Shown one piece after another: positions 11,798-22,300 of a stretch of DNA of 64,000 bases (the first letter of the stretch is position 1; each line of letters begins with the position of its first letter). Source of the DNA: Oscarella lobularis. Lineage: Eukaryota > Porifera > Homoscleromorpha > Homosclerophorida > Oscarellidae. Both the position numbers and the translations under genes were made by a program. Location: the NCBI RefSeq assembly GCF_947507565.1, contig NC_089182.1:1922001-1986000 (forward strand), given 5' to 3'. The notes beneath the pieces are model-generated. The model saw only the letters and a list, made by a program, of their open reading frames with translations, searched no databases and had not been told where the DNA came from.

Positions 11798-13416
11798 TTA
11801 GTCTTGTCCGTTTTCTAGTCGGCTTGTCCCTCCTGCTTTGCGCTCGTATTGCCTCCTGTGCTTGTCATCGACGCTTGCCAGGTAGTATGCACCTGGATAG
11901 AGCAAGTCGATGTCTGCCACTGGTTTGTAAGGCGCCAGATGGTGAGTTTCTTCGCGCAGTTTCATCATTTTGGCGAATTCCGCTGGAGGAACTTTCGTTC
12001 GCGATTCGAGCATTTTTGGCAAATGAGACACGCTTGTGGTGAGCTTTGCGACGGCGGCCACGTCTGATGAAACGTTAAAAGAATAGAGCGACGACGCCAG
12101 TCCCGATCCGTACGAAAACATAGCTATTCTTTTGCCGACCAGCTGCTCCGGTTTCTTACTAAACAAAAAAAATTCCAGCAAAGCGTCTCAATTGCTTGAA
12201 GAGCTTACAGTGCCAGTAAGGAAGCCAAGCTCCCATACAGTGAGGCAGTGTACATATTTCCCACCTGAGTACCGAGCAGAGTGCCAGGACCTACTCTCTC
12301 GTCATACATAGGCTTGCTAGCCTTGAGAAAAGCCTTCTCGACGTCTTTATCAAAAACGGTCTCTTCCAGTTTTCGTCCGCTGAGAAAAAAAAACGTAGAG
12401 CAAATCATATAGAACAAATGAAAGAGGTGCTTACAGAAACGATTCTAATCCGGCATATTTTCCTGACGACGTGTTCGGACTTGGATCGCGAAGAAAATCA
12501 TTTAGCATCAACCGGCCATAGGACTTCTGGACGAGCTTAGTAAACGGCGAATGAAAGCAGGCAAAATCAATTTCATCAAGAGTCAACTGCTTCTTGTCTG
12601 TGCGACTGCCGAATCGCTGATAGCACTTGTCCATTGCGGTCAAGTAGCACTGAATCGACAGGCGTCCATCCACGACGGGATACTCCGACGACAAATCGGG
12701 CTTATAAAAATCGTATGCGTGTTCCATGTGCGTACCCCTCATACCTACATAATCAAAATAATTTACCAATTAATTAAATTATTTACATCTGTCCTCTCCA
12801 CCTCGTTCCAGAGCCAATGGAGCATTTGGGCCCAATAGCATAGCAACTGCTCCCGCACCGCCAGTGGGCCGCGCATTGCCCGACGCATACACGGCAATAT
12901 CGGCTGCGACGACCAAAGCGTAACGACCTGCAAAGGACACGGCACTCGTATCTCGGCCACGTGTTTATCCACGTGTGTAACCACACCGTCCCAAGCGGAG
13001 CTCTCGATCCACGCCGCAGCGTTAAAAAGCGCCGACGTGCCGCCGTAGCAGGCGTTCGTCGTGTCGATGCCCTCGACGCTCGTGTTGCCGCTCGCGGCGA
13101 AGAGCTGCATGAGCACCGATTTGACGCTCTTCGACTTGTCGACGATCGTCTCCGTGCCGACTTCCAAGCGACCGATCTCGTCCGGTCGCGCGACGCCGCG
13201 ATCGAACATATTCTGCACGACGGTGAGACAGAGCGAGTGTATGTCCTCGCGATCCGTGCAGAAGCCCATGTTCGTCTGGCCGAGACCGATTGTGTATTTG
13301 CCGGCGCTGCAGCCGTCGAACGTCTCCAATTCGGTGTGATTGACGCACGTGCGAGGAAAGTAGACCTCGAGGGCGAGTATTCCGACGCGATCGGGCCACT
13401 GACGACTCGTCTCCAT
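11798..13416 (-). CDS. HMGCS1: Hydroxymethylglutaryl-CoA synthase
   Basis: Condenses acetyl-CoA and acetoacetyl-CoA to HMG-CoA, the committed entry to the mevalonate pathway. Exon 1 (from ATG 13416) reads [20 protein letters not shown] and holds [14 protein letters not shown] (general-base Glu) and [18 protein letters not shown] with the nucleophilic Cys. A short intron (from ~12984) leads to [20 protein letters not shown] and [11 protein letters not shown], a second to [20 protein letters not shown], and [16 protein letters not shown] carries the substrate-binding His. The C-terminal exon at 12180-11798 contains [17 protein letters not shown] and ends RLENGQD. No mitochondrial leader is visible, so the cytosolic form is likely. 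All catalytic motifs are present. Confidence 0.95.
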
Positions 13417-13539
13417 GTTCGTTCAATGATCCCAGCACGCTATCCTCACCTGATTCTCGCCACACGACGAGGGGCTGGGCTATTGCTATTAGTGTCACGT
13501 GTCGTCACACGCTGTAAATTCTTTGGGTAGAATTGTAGG

Positions 13540-14331
13540 CTATTTTATCGTAAACGTTCTATAAGGAAAGTGTTCTGTTAGTGCAAATTCGTCCGTGTCT
13601 AATCTTACGAGTAGAGAATAGTCTAACTGTGTTTGCATCATGTGTATTAGCTGGGACTTGAACTGTACGGCTGTTGACGCCTTCAAGTCGATTATCACGC
13701 GCTGTTGCAAAGACGACGTAGACGCTAATAATTTCTTCAAACTGTTTTCAAAATTTTCCGTCGATTTCCATCCGATTGAAATGATAGTACCGTAAGGTTG
13801 TAAGGAGAAGTCGCACTCCTTGATAAAGGCTTTCACACTATCAAAATCCTCGCCTCGAGACATAATCCAACTGAACCAGAGCAGGTTGGGAATAAATTTC
13901 TTTGTCTTCACTATTGGAAATGTCAACTCCAATGCAGGTATGTCCACGCAATGAATAACTATTCCAATTTTTCTACTCTGACCCAATACCTCGTCAATCC
14001 AATTCTCCAATTTGACGTCACTTCCGCGGATGACCGGGTGAGATCTCGACCGATCCAGTGTGACGTCAAAAATGAGAAAATGCACGCTTTCGTCTTTCAG
14101 CGCTTTATCGAGGCTCGAAGTCGAGTTTACGTGCAAAAACCGTATCTCATCTGTGCTTTTCAGTCCAAACATTTCGGCGAGAGCCCCGAAATTTCGCCTC
14201 TGTTTTTCTCTGTAGTCAAGATCGTCGTAGTAAGATGCAACCAATAGCAGCACAGCAAGAACGAAAAGAAACAAAACGCTTCTCGTGAAGAGCCGCATTC
14301 GTCGCGGCGACGAAACGAAATAGACGTGCAT
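13540..14331 (-). CDS. Menorin/FAM151-like type II membrane protein
   Basis: Intronless, about 263 residues from the ATG at 14331. A hydrophobic stretch, SVLFLFVLAVLLLVASYY, at residues ~17-35 after a basic N-terminus suggests a signal anchor. The lumenal part carries the FAM151/Menorin pattern: FLHVNSTSSLDKALKDESVH, LIFDVTLDRSRSHPVIRGSD, VKLENWIDEVLGQSRKIGIV, then an order of beta-alpha units resembling the phosphodiesterase TIM barrel. Human FAM151A/B and worm MNR-1 belong here; MNR-1 acts in dendrite patterning and FAM151B is needed for photoreceptors, with no known enzymatic product. The gene is head-to-head with DUS4L, with 61 bp between the ATGs. Confidence 0.7.
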   Translation of the reverse strand: MHVYFVSSPRRMRLFTRSVLFLFVLAVLLLVASYYDDLDYREKQRRNFGALAEMFGLKSTDEIRFLHVNSTSSLDKALKDESVHFLIFDVTLDRSRSHPVIRGSDVKLENWIDEVLGQSRKIGIVIHCVDIPALELTFPIVKTKKFIPNLLWFSWIMSRGEDFDSVKAFIKECDFSLQPYGTIISIGWKSTENFENSLKKLLASTSSLQQRVIIDLKASTAVQFKSQLIHMMQTQLDYSLLVRLDTDEFALTEHFPYRTFTIK

Positions 14332-14392
14332 CACCGGACTCCAGGGCTCAGGGCGCGCGCTAGGATCGGTCCGCTCAGGGTGTTCGCTCTCT

Positions 14393-15795
14393 ATGACAAG
14401 GGATCAGCCGGTAGACTTGCTCGCCTCTCTCTACTCTGAGAACGTCGTGCGTATTTGTGCCCCAATGGTCAGAAAATCCAAGCAAGTCTATCGCTTTTTG
14501 TCCCCTTAGACTACATTTTATAATCCTCCTCTGCTCTTCTGTGTAGGCTTCCGCTGAGAAGGCTTGTTAGAAAGTAAACAGACTTTGGCCTCTACAGAAA
14601 CGCCGGAAAAAAACGGTCATGTATTTTAGATACTCTTGTGATGTCGCCTTCACGCCCATGATCATAGCGGAATCGTTTCTTGCGTCAAAAACTGCAAGAG
14701 ATTGCGCATTTTCGACGGATTCTGGTCAGATTTGATTTTGTCGTCGGATGATTCCGTGTATCGCGTTTCTTTGCAGACGATCATCCCTTGGTAATCCAAT
14801 TTGCTGCCAAGACTGCATTTGAGTTGGCCGAATCCGCAGAAATAGTGTCACCGTAATAAGTCTAAAGAGAGAGAGACAGAGAGACAATATTAAATCCATC
14901 CTATAGATTTGCTGACGGCATTGATCTAAACTGTGGCTGTCCCCAACCGTGGGCACTCAGGGAAGGCTACGGATGCTACCTAATATCCCAGCCGGACTTA
15001 GTGAGAGACATAATCAGGCAGACGCAGAATCGAGTCACGATTCCAGTCAGCATAAAAATTCGAGTACACGATGACTTGAAGTACGTAAAACAGGCACAAA
15101 GTGATCCATGAGTCCGCTATGAAATGCGTGTGTAGAGAAACTGTACGGTTAGTGCAAAACGCGGAGCAAGCGGGTTGCTCCTGGATAACTGTACACGGAA
15201 GAACAGTCACCCAGAGAAATGAACCTCCCAATTACGATGCTATCCGATTGGTAAAATTACTAGGTAGAGTGCAGAAACTTTTAGTGTCTCCGCGCGTTTA
15301 GGTAAGAGAATCTGTTGGGATTCCGGTGGTTGCCAATGGCGACATTAGATCTTTGTCTGACGTGGAGAATGTCGTTTCTCGCACGGGAGTCAACGGTTTG
15401 TTTGTCATTTGCTTAATTAGCGTAGTTTTGAGTTTTCTATATAGGGGTTATGGTTGCTCGGGGAATTTTACAAAATCCAGCCATGTTCGCTGGATTTTCT
15501 GTTACTCCGAAGGAGTGCATTTCTAATTGGGTAACTGCGTTTAGCTGCTAACGAAATCGATTTGTGATCGTCGTTCGACTGCTAGATTTCTATGTGCCTT
15601 TCGGCTCGGGTTCCATTTTTCTACTGCCATCAGCAGCTCATGTCAATGATGGAGAAACTCCATTCGCGAAAACGTAATATGGCATTTTGATGATTTTCGA
15701 CAAAATTCATGAACTTTGTAGAAAAGCGAGAGTTTAACACTCTAACAAATCTCAAGCAAGTTATCGATTACCTGGAGAGTCACAACGAGATCTAA
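14393..15795 (+). CDS. DUS4L: tRNA-dihydrouridine synthase 4-like
   Basis: FMN enzyme that reduces uridine to dihydrouridine in the tRNA D-loop. Exon 1 (MTRDQPVDLLASLYSENVVR then ICAPMVRKSK) splices to LPLRRLVRK and YSCDVAFTPMIIAESFLASK. Further exons give GDHPLVIQFAAKTAFELAES, then DGIDLNCGCPQPWALREGYG with the catalytic Cys in the usual CGCP motif, IPVSIKIRVHDDLK, AGCSWITVHGRTVTQR and IPVVANGDIRSLSDVENV (FMN phosphate site). The tail QLMSMMEKLHSRKREFNTLT and NLKQVIDYLESHNEI ends at TAA 15793. The first intron appears to use a GC donor (AA|GCAAGT), which keeps the frame. Length and motif order match the family. Confidence 0.9.
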
Positions 15796-15836
15796 TGAAG
15801 TTATTAGGATATAGCTTCTTTACTATCCGGCCCAGA

Positions 15837-15880
15837 CTATCTATCTATCTAGCTAGCTATTTATCTATCTATTTATCTAC
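15837..15880. repeat. CTAT/TTAT microsatellite
   Basis: Imperfect tetranucleotide run of CTAT and TTAT units, interrupted by AGCTAGCT, in the 175 bp between DUS4L and TAMM41. Confidence 0.8.
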
Positions 15881-15970
15881 TTGTTTTGCAAATTAACTAT
15901 GACGTCAGAAATTAGTGTACTCACCTTGACAACCTTGACGCCAACGTTAGCGCGCGCACATTTGTAGAAC

Positions 15971-16852
15971 ATGTGGAATCGCCTCTTTTCGACGACCAAT
16001 TTCAGTCGAACGATACTCGACTCGTTTCCGTCGGGCATTGCGTTCGCGTTCGCCTACGGATCGGGCGCTTTTCAGCAGCGCGGACACGCCGATGCGCGTC
16101 GCAACGTGCTCGATTTGGTCTTCGCCGTCGAAAATCCGATTGCGTGGCACGCGGAGAACATCGAGCGCAACGCGCGACACTATTCGTGTCTAAAACGCTT
16201 CGGTCACGAGACGGTGGCCGCCGTTCAGGAGCGATACGGCGCCGGCGTGTATTATAACACGCTCGTGTCGCATCGCGAGTCCGGACGACTGATCAAATAC
16301 GGGGTTATCAGCGTTGGCGCGCTTCTGCGCGATTTGACTGACTGGGACACGTTGTATATCAGCGGTCGCCTGCACAAGCCCGTTCGCGTGCTCGTGGGCG
16401 GGAGCGACGCAATAAAGCGCGCTCTGGACGCAAACCTGCGCAGCGCTCTTCGAGTTGCTGAGCTCTGCTTGCCAAATGAATTCACCGAAAGGGATTTGTT
16501 TATGCAAATTGCCGGTCTTTCGTTCGGTGGCGACTTTCGAATGACGTTCGGCGAGGATCGAAATAAAGTTGCAAATATTGTTGACGGCAATTTCGAGGGA
16601 TTTCGCGATCTTTACGCGCCTTTTCGCGAGGACAATTTCCGTCGCGAATCTCGCGACGAAAAACTTGAAAAACTTCCCAAAAATGTTCGAATGCAACTGT
16701 CGCAACATAACGGCAACATTGAAGCCTCGGTTGCCGCCATTGTAAAACAATCTAGTCTTAATCAGAGTCTCAAAGGCATATTGACTGCTGGAATGTGGAA
16801 GTCTGTCATTTATAGTGGGTCAAAACTAAAGAAAATGTTTTCCAGCTTATAA
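15971..16852 (+). CDS. TAMM41: Mitochondrial CDP-diacylglycerol synthase (TAM41)
   Basis: Intronless, 293 residues, slightly shorter than human TAMM41. It turns phosphatidic acid and CTP into CDP-diacylglycerol for cardiolipin on the matrix face of the inner membrane. The basic N-terminus (MWNRLFSTTNFSRTILDSF) is a likely import signal. The nucleotidyltransferase core shows AFAYGSGAFQQRG (the GSG of the pol-beta-like fold) and a nearby acidic pair in NVLDLVFAVENPIAWHAENI, followed by ISGRLHKPVRVL, FTERDLFMQIAGLSFGGDFR and the C-terminal GMWKSVIYSGSKLKKM segment. A poly(A)-like AATAAA follows the stop directly. Confidence 0.93.
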   Translation: MWNRLFSTTNFSRTILDSFPSGIAFAFAYGSGAFQQRGHADARRNVLDLVFAVENPIAWHAENIERNARHYSCLKRFGHETVAAVQERYGAGVYYNTLVSHRESGRLIKYGVISVGALLRDLTDWDTLYISGRLHKPVRVLVGGSDAIKRALDANLRSALRVAELCLPNEFTERDLFMQIAGLSFGGDFRMTFGEDRNKVANIVDGNFEGFRDLYAPFREDNFRRESRDEKLEKLPKNVRMQLSQHNGNIEASVAAIVKQSSLNQSLKGILTAGMWKSVIYSGSKLKKMFSSL

Positions 16853-16964
16853 TAAACTTAGTCGGTAGAGCGTAGCACGTGTTTACGCATTTGGCGCATA
16901 GGGGGTCGACCAAGAATGGCGGGCAACCTACACTGACTAACTATACTACTAGCTACTACTACTA

Positions 16965-17582
16965 CTACTTTAGCCTGTAGCTAAAGCCATAATTGTTGTC
17001 CCACCACTCGTTATCGCCCGCTCTTAGAACAATGGCAAATTGAACTAGATCTTCCTTGTTGGGCATTTGCCATACGTCCTCGCCCAGCTGCACCTGAAGT
17101 GAAAATTTCTCCACTCCGTTCTCGCTCGCTCGAATCCACTCGGCTTTGTAGTCGCACTGCGTTTGCCATCCGTCGAACGTCAAATGCACTCTCACTTCTT
17201 TGCCCGTTATTCTCGAATCGGTGACGATTAGGAGTATGAGACTCAGCGACGACGCGACGGAAAACGCGAGCATACTTTCCGTCTCGTCTCGTATGACGAG
17301 AACGGTGTGTAGGCGAATGTTGTGCTGACGTACGGCCTGTGACGCCATCGAATCATTGAGATATTCGGTACTGAGTAGAACAGCACGCTTTAGGGAGATG
17401 CCTTGAACGATTAGGCTCTCGTAACTGCTGTAATTATTGAATCAATGACGATTGTGCTTTCGCGTTGTCTGTGCGCACCTGTTTTGCTCTGATATCGATT
17501 CGCTGCTTTTGTCCGAAATCATGTCCTCAGATGATTCAAACGAATCGATGCTAGTTTCAAAAATTGACTCGTCTCCATTCAT
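16965..17582 (-). CDS. Short PP1 glycogen-targeting (CBM21) subunit-like protein
   Basis: Two exons. Exon 1 (17582-17479) encodes an acidic, Ser-rich leader, MNGDESIFETSIDSFESSED, with donor AACAG|GTGCGC; exon 2 starts at 17427 (SSYESLIVQGISLKRAVLLS). The C-terminal ~100 residues match a carbohydrate-binding module 21: ITGKEVRVHLTFDGWQTQCD, VEKFSLQVQLGEDVW, VQFAIVLRAGDNEWWDNNYG. In PPP1R3 proteins this module targets protein phosphatase 1 to glycogen and to its substrates such as glycogen synthase. I do not see a clean RVxF PP1-docking motif; KRAVLL is only a weak candidate. At about 185 residues it is shorter than vertebrate PPP1R3 proteins. Its ATG lies 48 bp from that of the divergent propeller gene. 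Confidence 0.7.
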
Positions 17583-17630
17583 TTTGATAGACTCGCGTTC
17601 CCGTATCAAACAACAATTATTGGTTGAAAA

Positions 17631-19001
17631 ATGATTGTACTGACAACGATGCTTCTCTCCGTCCTATACGCGTTTCTGACCTCTACCGTTCTTGCAGACC
17701 CAGATCCTTACAACATAAAAGTCGGCGTATCCTCCTATCTCGGCTCGTCGTCTCAAAATAACACGCCCACCGACGTGGAGGTGGACGACAAGGGCACGAT
17801 CTGGGTTGTTGGATTTGGGCCGTTCAATTACAATCTTAAGCCCGCTGACCTCATGCCCAATGCTACGGACGGGTTCGTCTTAGCTCTTTCCAATGGAAAT
17901 CAACCGAAACAGTTGTCCCGCATTGGAAGTGTAGTGAATCACATCAAGGTGTCTCGTGAGGGCCTACTCATTTCGGGCGACTTCGGCATTGCGATGCTCA
18001 ACACCGAAGCAACCCAAATCAAATGGCACGTCAATACGACCAACTGCTCGAACTCGGCGACCAACTGCAGGCTCGCTTTGACGTCGACGGGAATGGCGGC
18101 TGTTCTCGTCGCCGTCAATCGCGGTTCCGACTACGTCGTCACGGTTTATGACGCCCAAGGAAAGGTGACTGCGAGCAACGAATTTGCCAAGGGGGGCCAC
18201 TTCTGGAACGACGTTGCCATTGATCCGGAAAACAAACTTATTTTTCTGACGTATTTTTACGAAACTTATTTGCCGACTCATTTGCCAGTGCAAGTTCCGT
18301 GCATCCAAGCGTGGGACTACGAGCTAAAGAAGGAGAAGTGGAAAGACTATTGCTGGTCGGGAAAGGACATGACCGGCAACGAAGCGGACAGTCGGGGCGA
18401 GTATCTACTCCACAACGAAAAGGAGGGAATGCTCTACTTTTCCGGAATTGCTTACGGCGGAAATACGTGCTTTCGCTATCAGGGCCAGAATCTGAAGAAA
18501 CAAATCGAAATGGTCGGCTACGATGCCTACACGCAGGCGTACAACATGCGATCGGAGGGAATAACGTTTATCGGGCGCATTGAACCGAAAACGGGGAACG
18601 TGTCGCTAGGACAAATCATACTCAGTCGAGAGGACGACGGCAAAGGGAATTCGGCGACGCCGACGGGAATAGCCGTGGGCGAAGGCGGTAACGTCTACGT
18701 CGCCCAACGGGCCTCCTGTTGCATCGATCATAGGAATAATTTGACGGTAAACGGAGTCAAGGTCGGAGCGTACGGAGGCGACGCCGCCTTTCTCGCCGTC
18801 GGCCCCGATTTTAAATCGCGAGTTCATTGGAACGTGTTTACAAAGCAAGGGAGCAGTGTGCCGGTCGACGTGGCGAGCGGTGGGAACACCGTCGCGTTCG
18901 TCGCCACGACGACGGGCGAGATTATAACGAATGATCCTATCAAGGGAACGGGAGCAAAGTCGGGTAAAGTAAATGGATTTATTGTCGTTGTCAACGAGTA
19001 G
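17631..19001 (+). CDS. Secreted intronless propeller-like protein
   Basis: 456 residues in one exon. A clear signal peptide (MIVLTTMLLSVLYAFLTSTV, cleaved near LADPD) precedes repeats that look like beta-propeller blades: NTPTDVEVDDKGTIWVVGFG, HIKVSREGLLISGDFG, NDVAIDPENKLIFLTYFY, PTGIAVGEGGNVYVAQR and VDVASGGNTVAFVATTTGEI. The phrase SYLGSSSQNNTPTDVEVDDK recalls the SBBP-type repeats of bacterial secreted proteins. No catalytic motif or membrane anchor is seen and four N-x-S/T sites are visible near the N-terminal half. I do not recognise a named family. It could be an animal secreted protein or an acquisition from bacteria; the lack of introns fits both, as several unrelated genes here are also intronless. 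Confidence 0.75.
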   Translation: MIVLTTMLLSVLYAFLTSTVLADPDPYNIKVGVSSYLGSSSQNNTPTDVEVDDKGTIWVVGFGPFNYNLKPADLMPNATDGFVLALSNGNQPKQLSRIGSVVNHIKVSREGLLISGDFGIAMLNTEATQIKWHVNTTNCSNSATNCRLALTSTGMAAVLVAVNRGSDYVVTVYDAQGKVTASNEFAKGGHFWNDVAIDPENKLIFLTYFYETYLPTHLPVQVPCIQAWDYELKKEKWKDYCWSGKDMTGNEADSRGEYLLHNEKEGMLYFSGIAYGGNTCFRYQGQNLKKQIEMVGYDAYTQAYNMRSEGITFIGRIEPKTGNVSLGQIILSREDDGKGNSATPTGIAVGEGGNVYVAQRASCCIDHRNNLTVNGVKVGAYGGDAAFLAVGPDFKSRVHWNVFTKQGSSVPVDVASGGNTVAFVATTTGEIITNDPIKGTGAKSGKVNGFIVVVNE

Positions 19002-19110
19002 CTGAGCTAGATAATGGGTTTATCGGATAACGTTTTAGTCCGCCTGCATTTTTTCTTTATATGAACGTTAGCGCTGACTTTTCTTATAAAATCTAAAAAC
19101 ATTTCGCTTT

Positions 19111-21781
19111 TCACAGCGAGTTCAAGTAGTCTGCCACGACGTTTACAGCATCCGGCCGTTCTATTCTGAAGAGGGCGTCAAGAAGACCTTGCAGGGTGTT
19201 ACGATTTTGCCCGAGAACAGGCAGCTTCGACAGAATGTACTGAGTCGGATGCTTTGCACGTTCTAACGCGCGACGCTCCGAATCGCTTAGGCCGAGAATA
19301 TAGGCAACGTGACGCCAATCGTTGCCGAGCGGGTGGTCGGGATCGAGGAGACAGCCGAGCTCGGCGGCAACGGAAAACGGTAGGATTGCTCGACCGGGAG
19401 AGGCCAAAAAGGTAAGGACAGTAGAAGATGATCGGAGCTAAAGTGAAAGGATGGCTCGTCGAGAGAAGGGCCTTGGTGCGTGAGCGGGAGTGGGTGCATG
19501 CATGCAAGGAGCCCCACGCATTCTCTCCTCCTCATTACTTACCGATTTTAGGGGAACTGTGAACGACAGGCTTTGCTCGTCGTGCTCTCCGGCTTCTCCT
19601 CTTTGCCCCATGTTAAAACTGACGCCGAAATCGTCTTCCGGAAGACTGACGTCGAACGTGACGCATGGGCATTCGATACCGGGCCAAAACGCGTCAAAGG
19701 GCAAATCCTAAGAAGACATGCATTACGTCTCAGCGATAATGAAAACCGCGAGACCACAACCTCATTAGTAGAACTTTGAATCTCAACAGAAGAAGCTGCT
19801 AAACCGACTTCAATGTCATTGCCGTCACCGGTTACAACTAAAGATGCCCAAGAACTAATTTCTTTCCAGCCGCATTCTTGTTCCCTTTGTTCAACGTACT
19901 AAAAAAATTCCTATGAACCTAATCGATTTTAGCTCTATCTGTTCTCTACCTTCTGCTGTTCTCTTAGATCCGAAGAACATGCCACTTTGAGTCGTACGTA
20001 TTCTCCGGTCTTTCTCTGACAAATTTTCCCAAACACCATCAGAGATAGTCTCTTCATTGGATGCACTTCCTCTTCGCTCGACTCGCGCAACCGACACCCA
20101 ATCATAGCATACGCTTCGAGCCGACACGTGTCGACCCGAAAAACCTCCGAACTCAGCTGGCAATTCTCGTCCTGCCCCATCTTGGGCCACGTCCACGAGG
20201 CGAGCGGCTCCCAAAGCGGTTCCTCGCTCAGCAAACTCGAATTCTTCACGACAGTCACGTGCCAGCCGCCGGAATCAATCAAAGCGCAATGGGGCACTTC
20301 GATCGTGACCGGTCGTCGAAGAATAGCAACGCGCGGAGACGCGTAGACGATGGGACTGAGAAGAACGTCGGTCGAACGCAACGACGGGCCGTGATCGTTT
20401 CCCTGCACGGCCGTGCAAAAAATCTCCTGGGTCGTCGACTCGTACACAACTTCATCAGGCCAGGAGATGGTGAGAACGGATTCGTCCACGGGCATTGAAC
20501 CGGCATGATGACTAATAGACCCCGAAGACGCACTGACTAGTATGGATCCAGGCACGTAGACGTCGTTCGGTAGAAGGGGGCTAGAAATCGACTCGCGCAA
20601 GTCGGCATTTTCACGATCCTCCTCCTCTGCGATCGACGGAAGAGCGCCGCCGTTGCATTTGGATTCGGAGTCGCGATTCGCTGGCGAAGTGTCATCATCT
20701 TTGTTCTCTTGTTGAGTCTCGCTCGGTTTCGCCGTTTCCTCTTGCACTTCTTCGTCGATCGAATTAAAGGCGTCCTCTAAATCATTATCTGAATATAGTG
20801 ACTCGGTTTCTTCGGCGAGTGGCTCCAGCGCCGTCATCGTCGCCGCGTCTCGGACGCTCTTTTTCAATTTCGAAACCAACTCGTCGTTGTCTTTTGCCAG
20901 AGTTTCCGCCTTCTTCGTCTTCTCGGCTAAATCGAGAAGAGCTTTGTCTCGCTCGATTTCGATTTTGGCCACGGTTTCCTTCAACGAGTGAACCAACGAG
21001 ATTGCGGCGTCTCTCTCGCGACTCAATACGAGGTTCTCGTCGATAACTGCGGAGAGTTCCGCCTCTGCCATGTCCCACTGATTCAAAGCCAATTTCAGTC
21101 TATTGCTCTGATCTGGTGAAGGTACGCTTTCTGGTTTTTCCAACTGTTGTGATGAGATGTCAGGTAAATCATCAACCCGATTGGAATTCGAATTACCGTA
21201 TTGATATCCTATAAGCTCCTAATGCAAAAGTAGGTTCATATACTTATATATGTGGAGTTGTTTGGCTGCAACTGACTCTTGTCTTAGAGTGAAGCCTATG
21301 CTTCAGATCGGACACTTGCTCCTCCATGTCAGATACACTAATTATGATTTTTTTAGATAAGTAGTGTATATGGATGGCTAAATAGTACCTATTTTTTAGA
21401 ACTTCTACTGTATATTCGAGGTGCATTTTAGCGTCGTCAAGCTTGGAGTTGCTCATCATCGCCTCCTTTAGCTGCATTCGACATGTTCTCAACTCCAGCT
21501 ACCAACAAGGCAACCTCTACTTGAGAAAAGGTAAACAGAGCGTGCTATACCTCCAGCTTTTTGTTACTCAGAAAACGAGAGAGGAAAAAAGACTCTTCAG
21601 AACTCTAAGTGCAAATACGGGCTACGTGTAGACGTCATATATTTATGTACGCCCCGATTCTCCCGTACCTCTTCGACGGATTCTTCGCCTACTGGCTCCT
21701 GTAGTGTCAAGGAAACGAGAGTTCGATTCGACTATGTTATGCAGCGACGCGACTCACCGTCGGTTTTCCGAGTTCGAGCAT
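19111..21781 (-). CDS. Coiled-coil / ZU5 / UPA / death-domain protein (UNC5-like, no receptor part)
   Basis: Exon 1 is tiny (MLELGKPT from ATG 21781). Following exons encode coiled coil (EPVGEESVEE; LELRTCRMQLKEAMMSNSKL; MEEQVSDLKHRLHSK; DAAISLVHSLKETVAKIEIE). An acidic linker with SLYSDNDLEDAFNSIDEEVQ follows. Then comes a ZU5 region (STDVLLSPIVYASPRVAILR, PVTIEVPHCALIDSGGWHVT) and a UPA-like segment (KRLSLMVFGKICQRKTGEYV). The final exon gives a death domain: LLDPDHPLGNDWRHVAYILG through DAVNVVADYLNSL. The ZU5-UPA-DD order is that of UNC5, PIDD and ankyrins, where UPA folds back on ZU5 and DD to hold the protein closed. I see no signal peptide, Ig/TSP1 or membrane segment, so this is probably a cytoplasmic adaptor. 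Confidence 0.8.
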
Positions 21782-22296
21782 GCTCGTCTGTCTTCGAAGC
21801 CCCTTTCCTTTCACTCTAAAGCTGCGGCTCGACTCCGCTATAGAGCTCGCCTATAAGTGCAGGCGTTATATGGGGAAGAAAGGTGAGAGATCCGGGCACG
21901 GAGACAGGCCAAACGGCGTATTATCTATACCCGCTTTGCCATTCGTCTAAGGAGATGCTCCTCGGAAGACATTGTAAACTGCGTCACGCGCGACGTCAAG
22001 CCGGAGCCGGAACGAAAGGCCACGTACACAATTCTCGTTTACAGCGCGCTAGGCACACGTCAGACGCAAAAAGAAAAGGAAGTTTCACACGTGCGAGACG
22101 AGGAACAAGACAGAACAAAGCAGAAAAGACAACAAACTGACAAACACACATGAATTCATTTTCGATATCCCGGGCACTTACATGCAAGGAGCTGAAGAGT
22201 ACATTAGTATAGCAGGTGCAACATTACAGTAGCGCCCCGTAGCGCCCAAGTCATTCCACTGATCGAAATTGGCCCAGAGGAATTATTACTTGGGCG
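21782..22296. other. Intergenic between the ZU5/death gene and SPARC
   Basis: About 515 bp. It holds the start region of the ZU5/death gene and the 3' side of SPARC. The only structure seen is the inverted repeat at its right end. No gene recognised. Confidence 0.5.
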
Positions 22297-22300
22297 CTAC
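22239..22300. repeat. Inverted repeat at the SPARC stop codon
   Basis: The 13-base arms GTAGCGCCCAAGT (22239-22251) and ACTTGGGCGCTAC (22288-22300) are exact reverse complements around a 36-base loop. The right arm includes the SPARC TAG stop, so the hairpin would form in the mRNA from the stop codon into the 3' UTR. Confidence 0.8.

Noticed and set aside
12961-13530. 189-codon plus-strand frame over HMG-CoA synthase
   Set aside because: Antisense of a strongly conserved exon; composition-driven.
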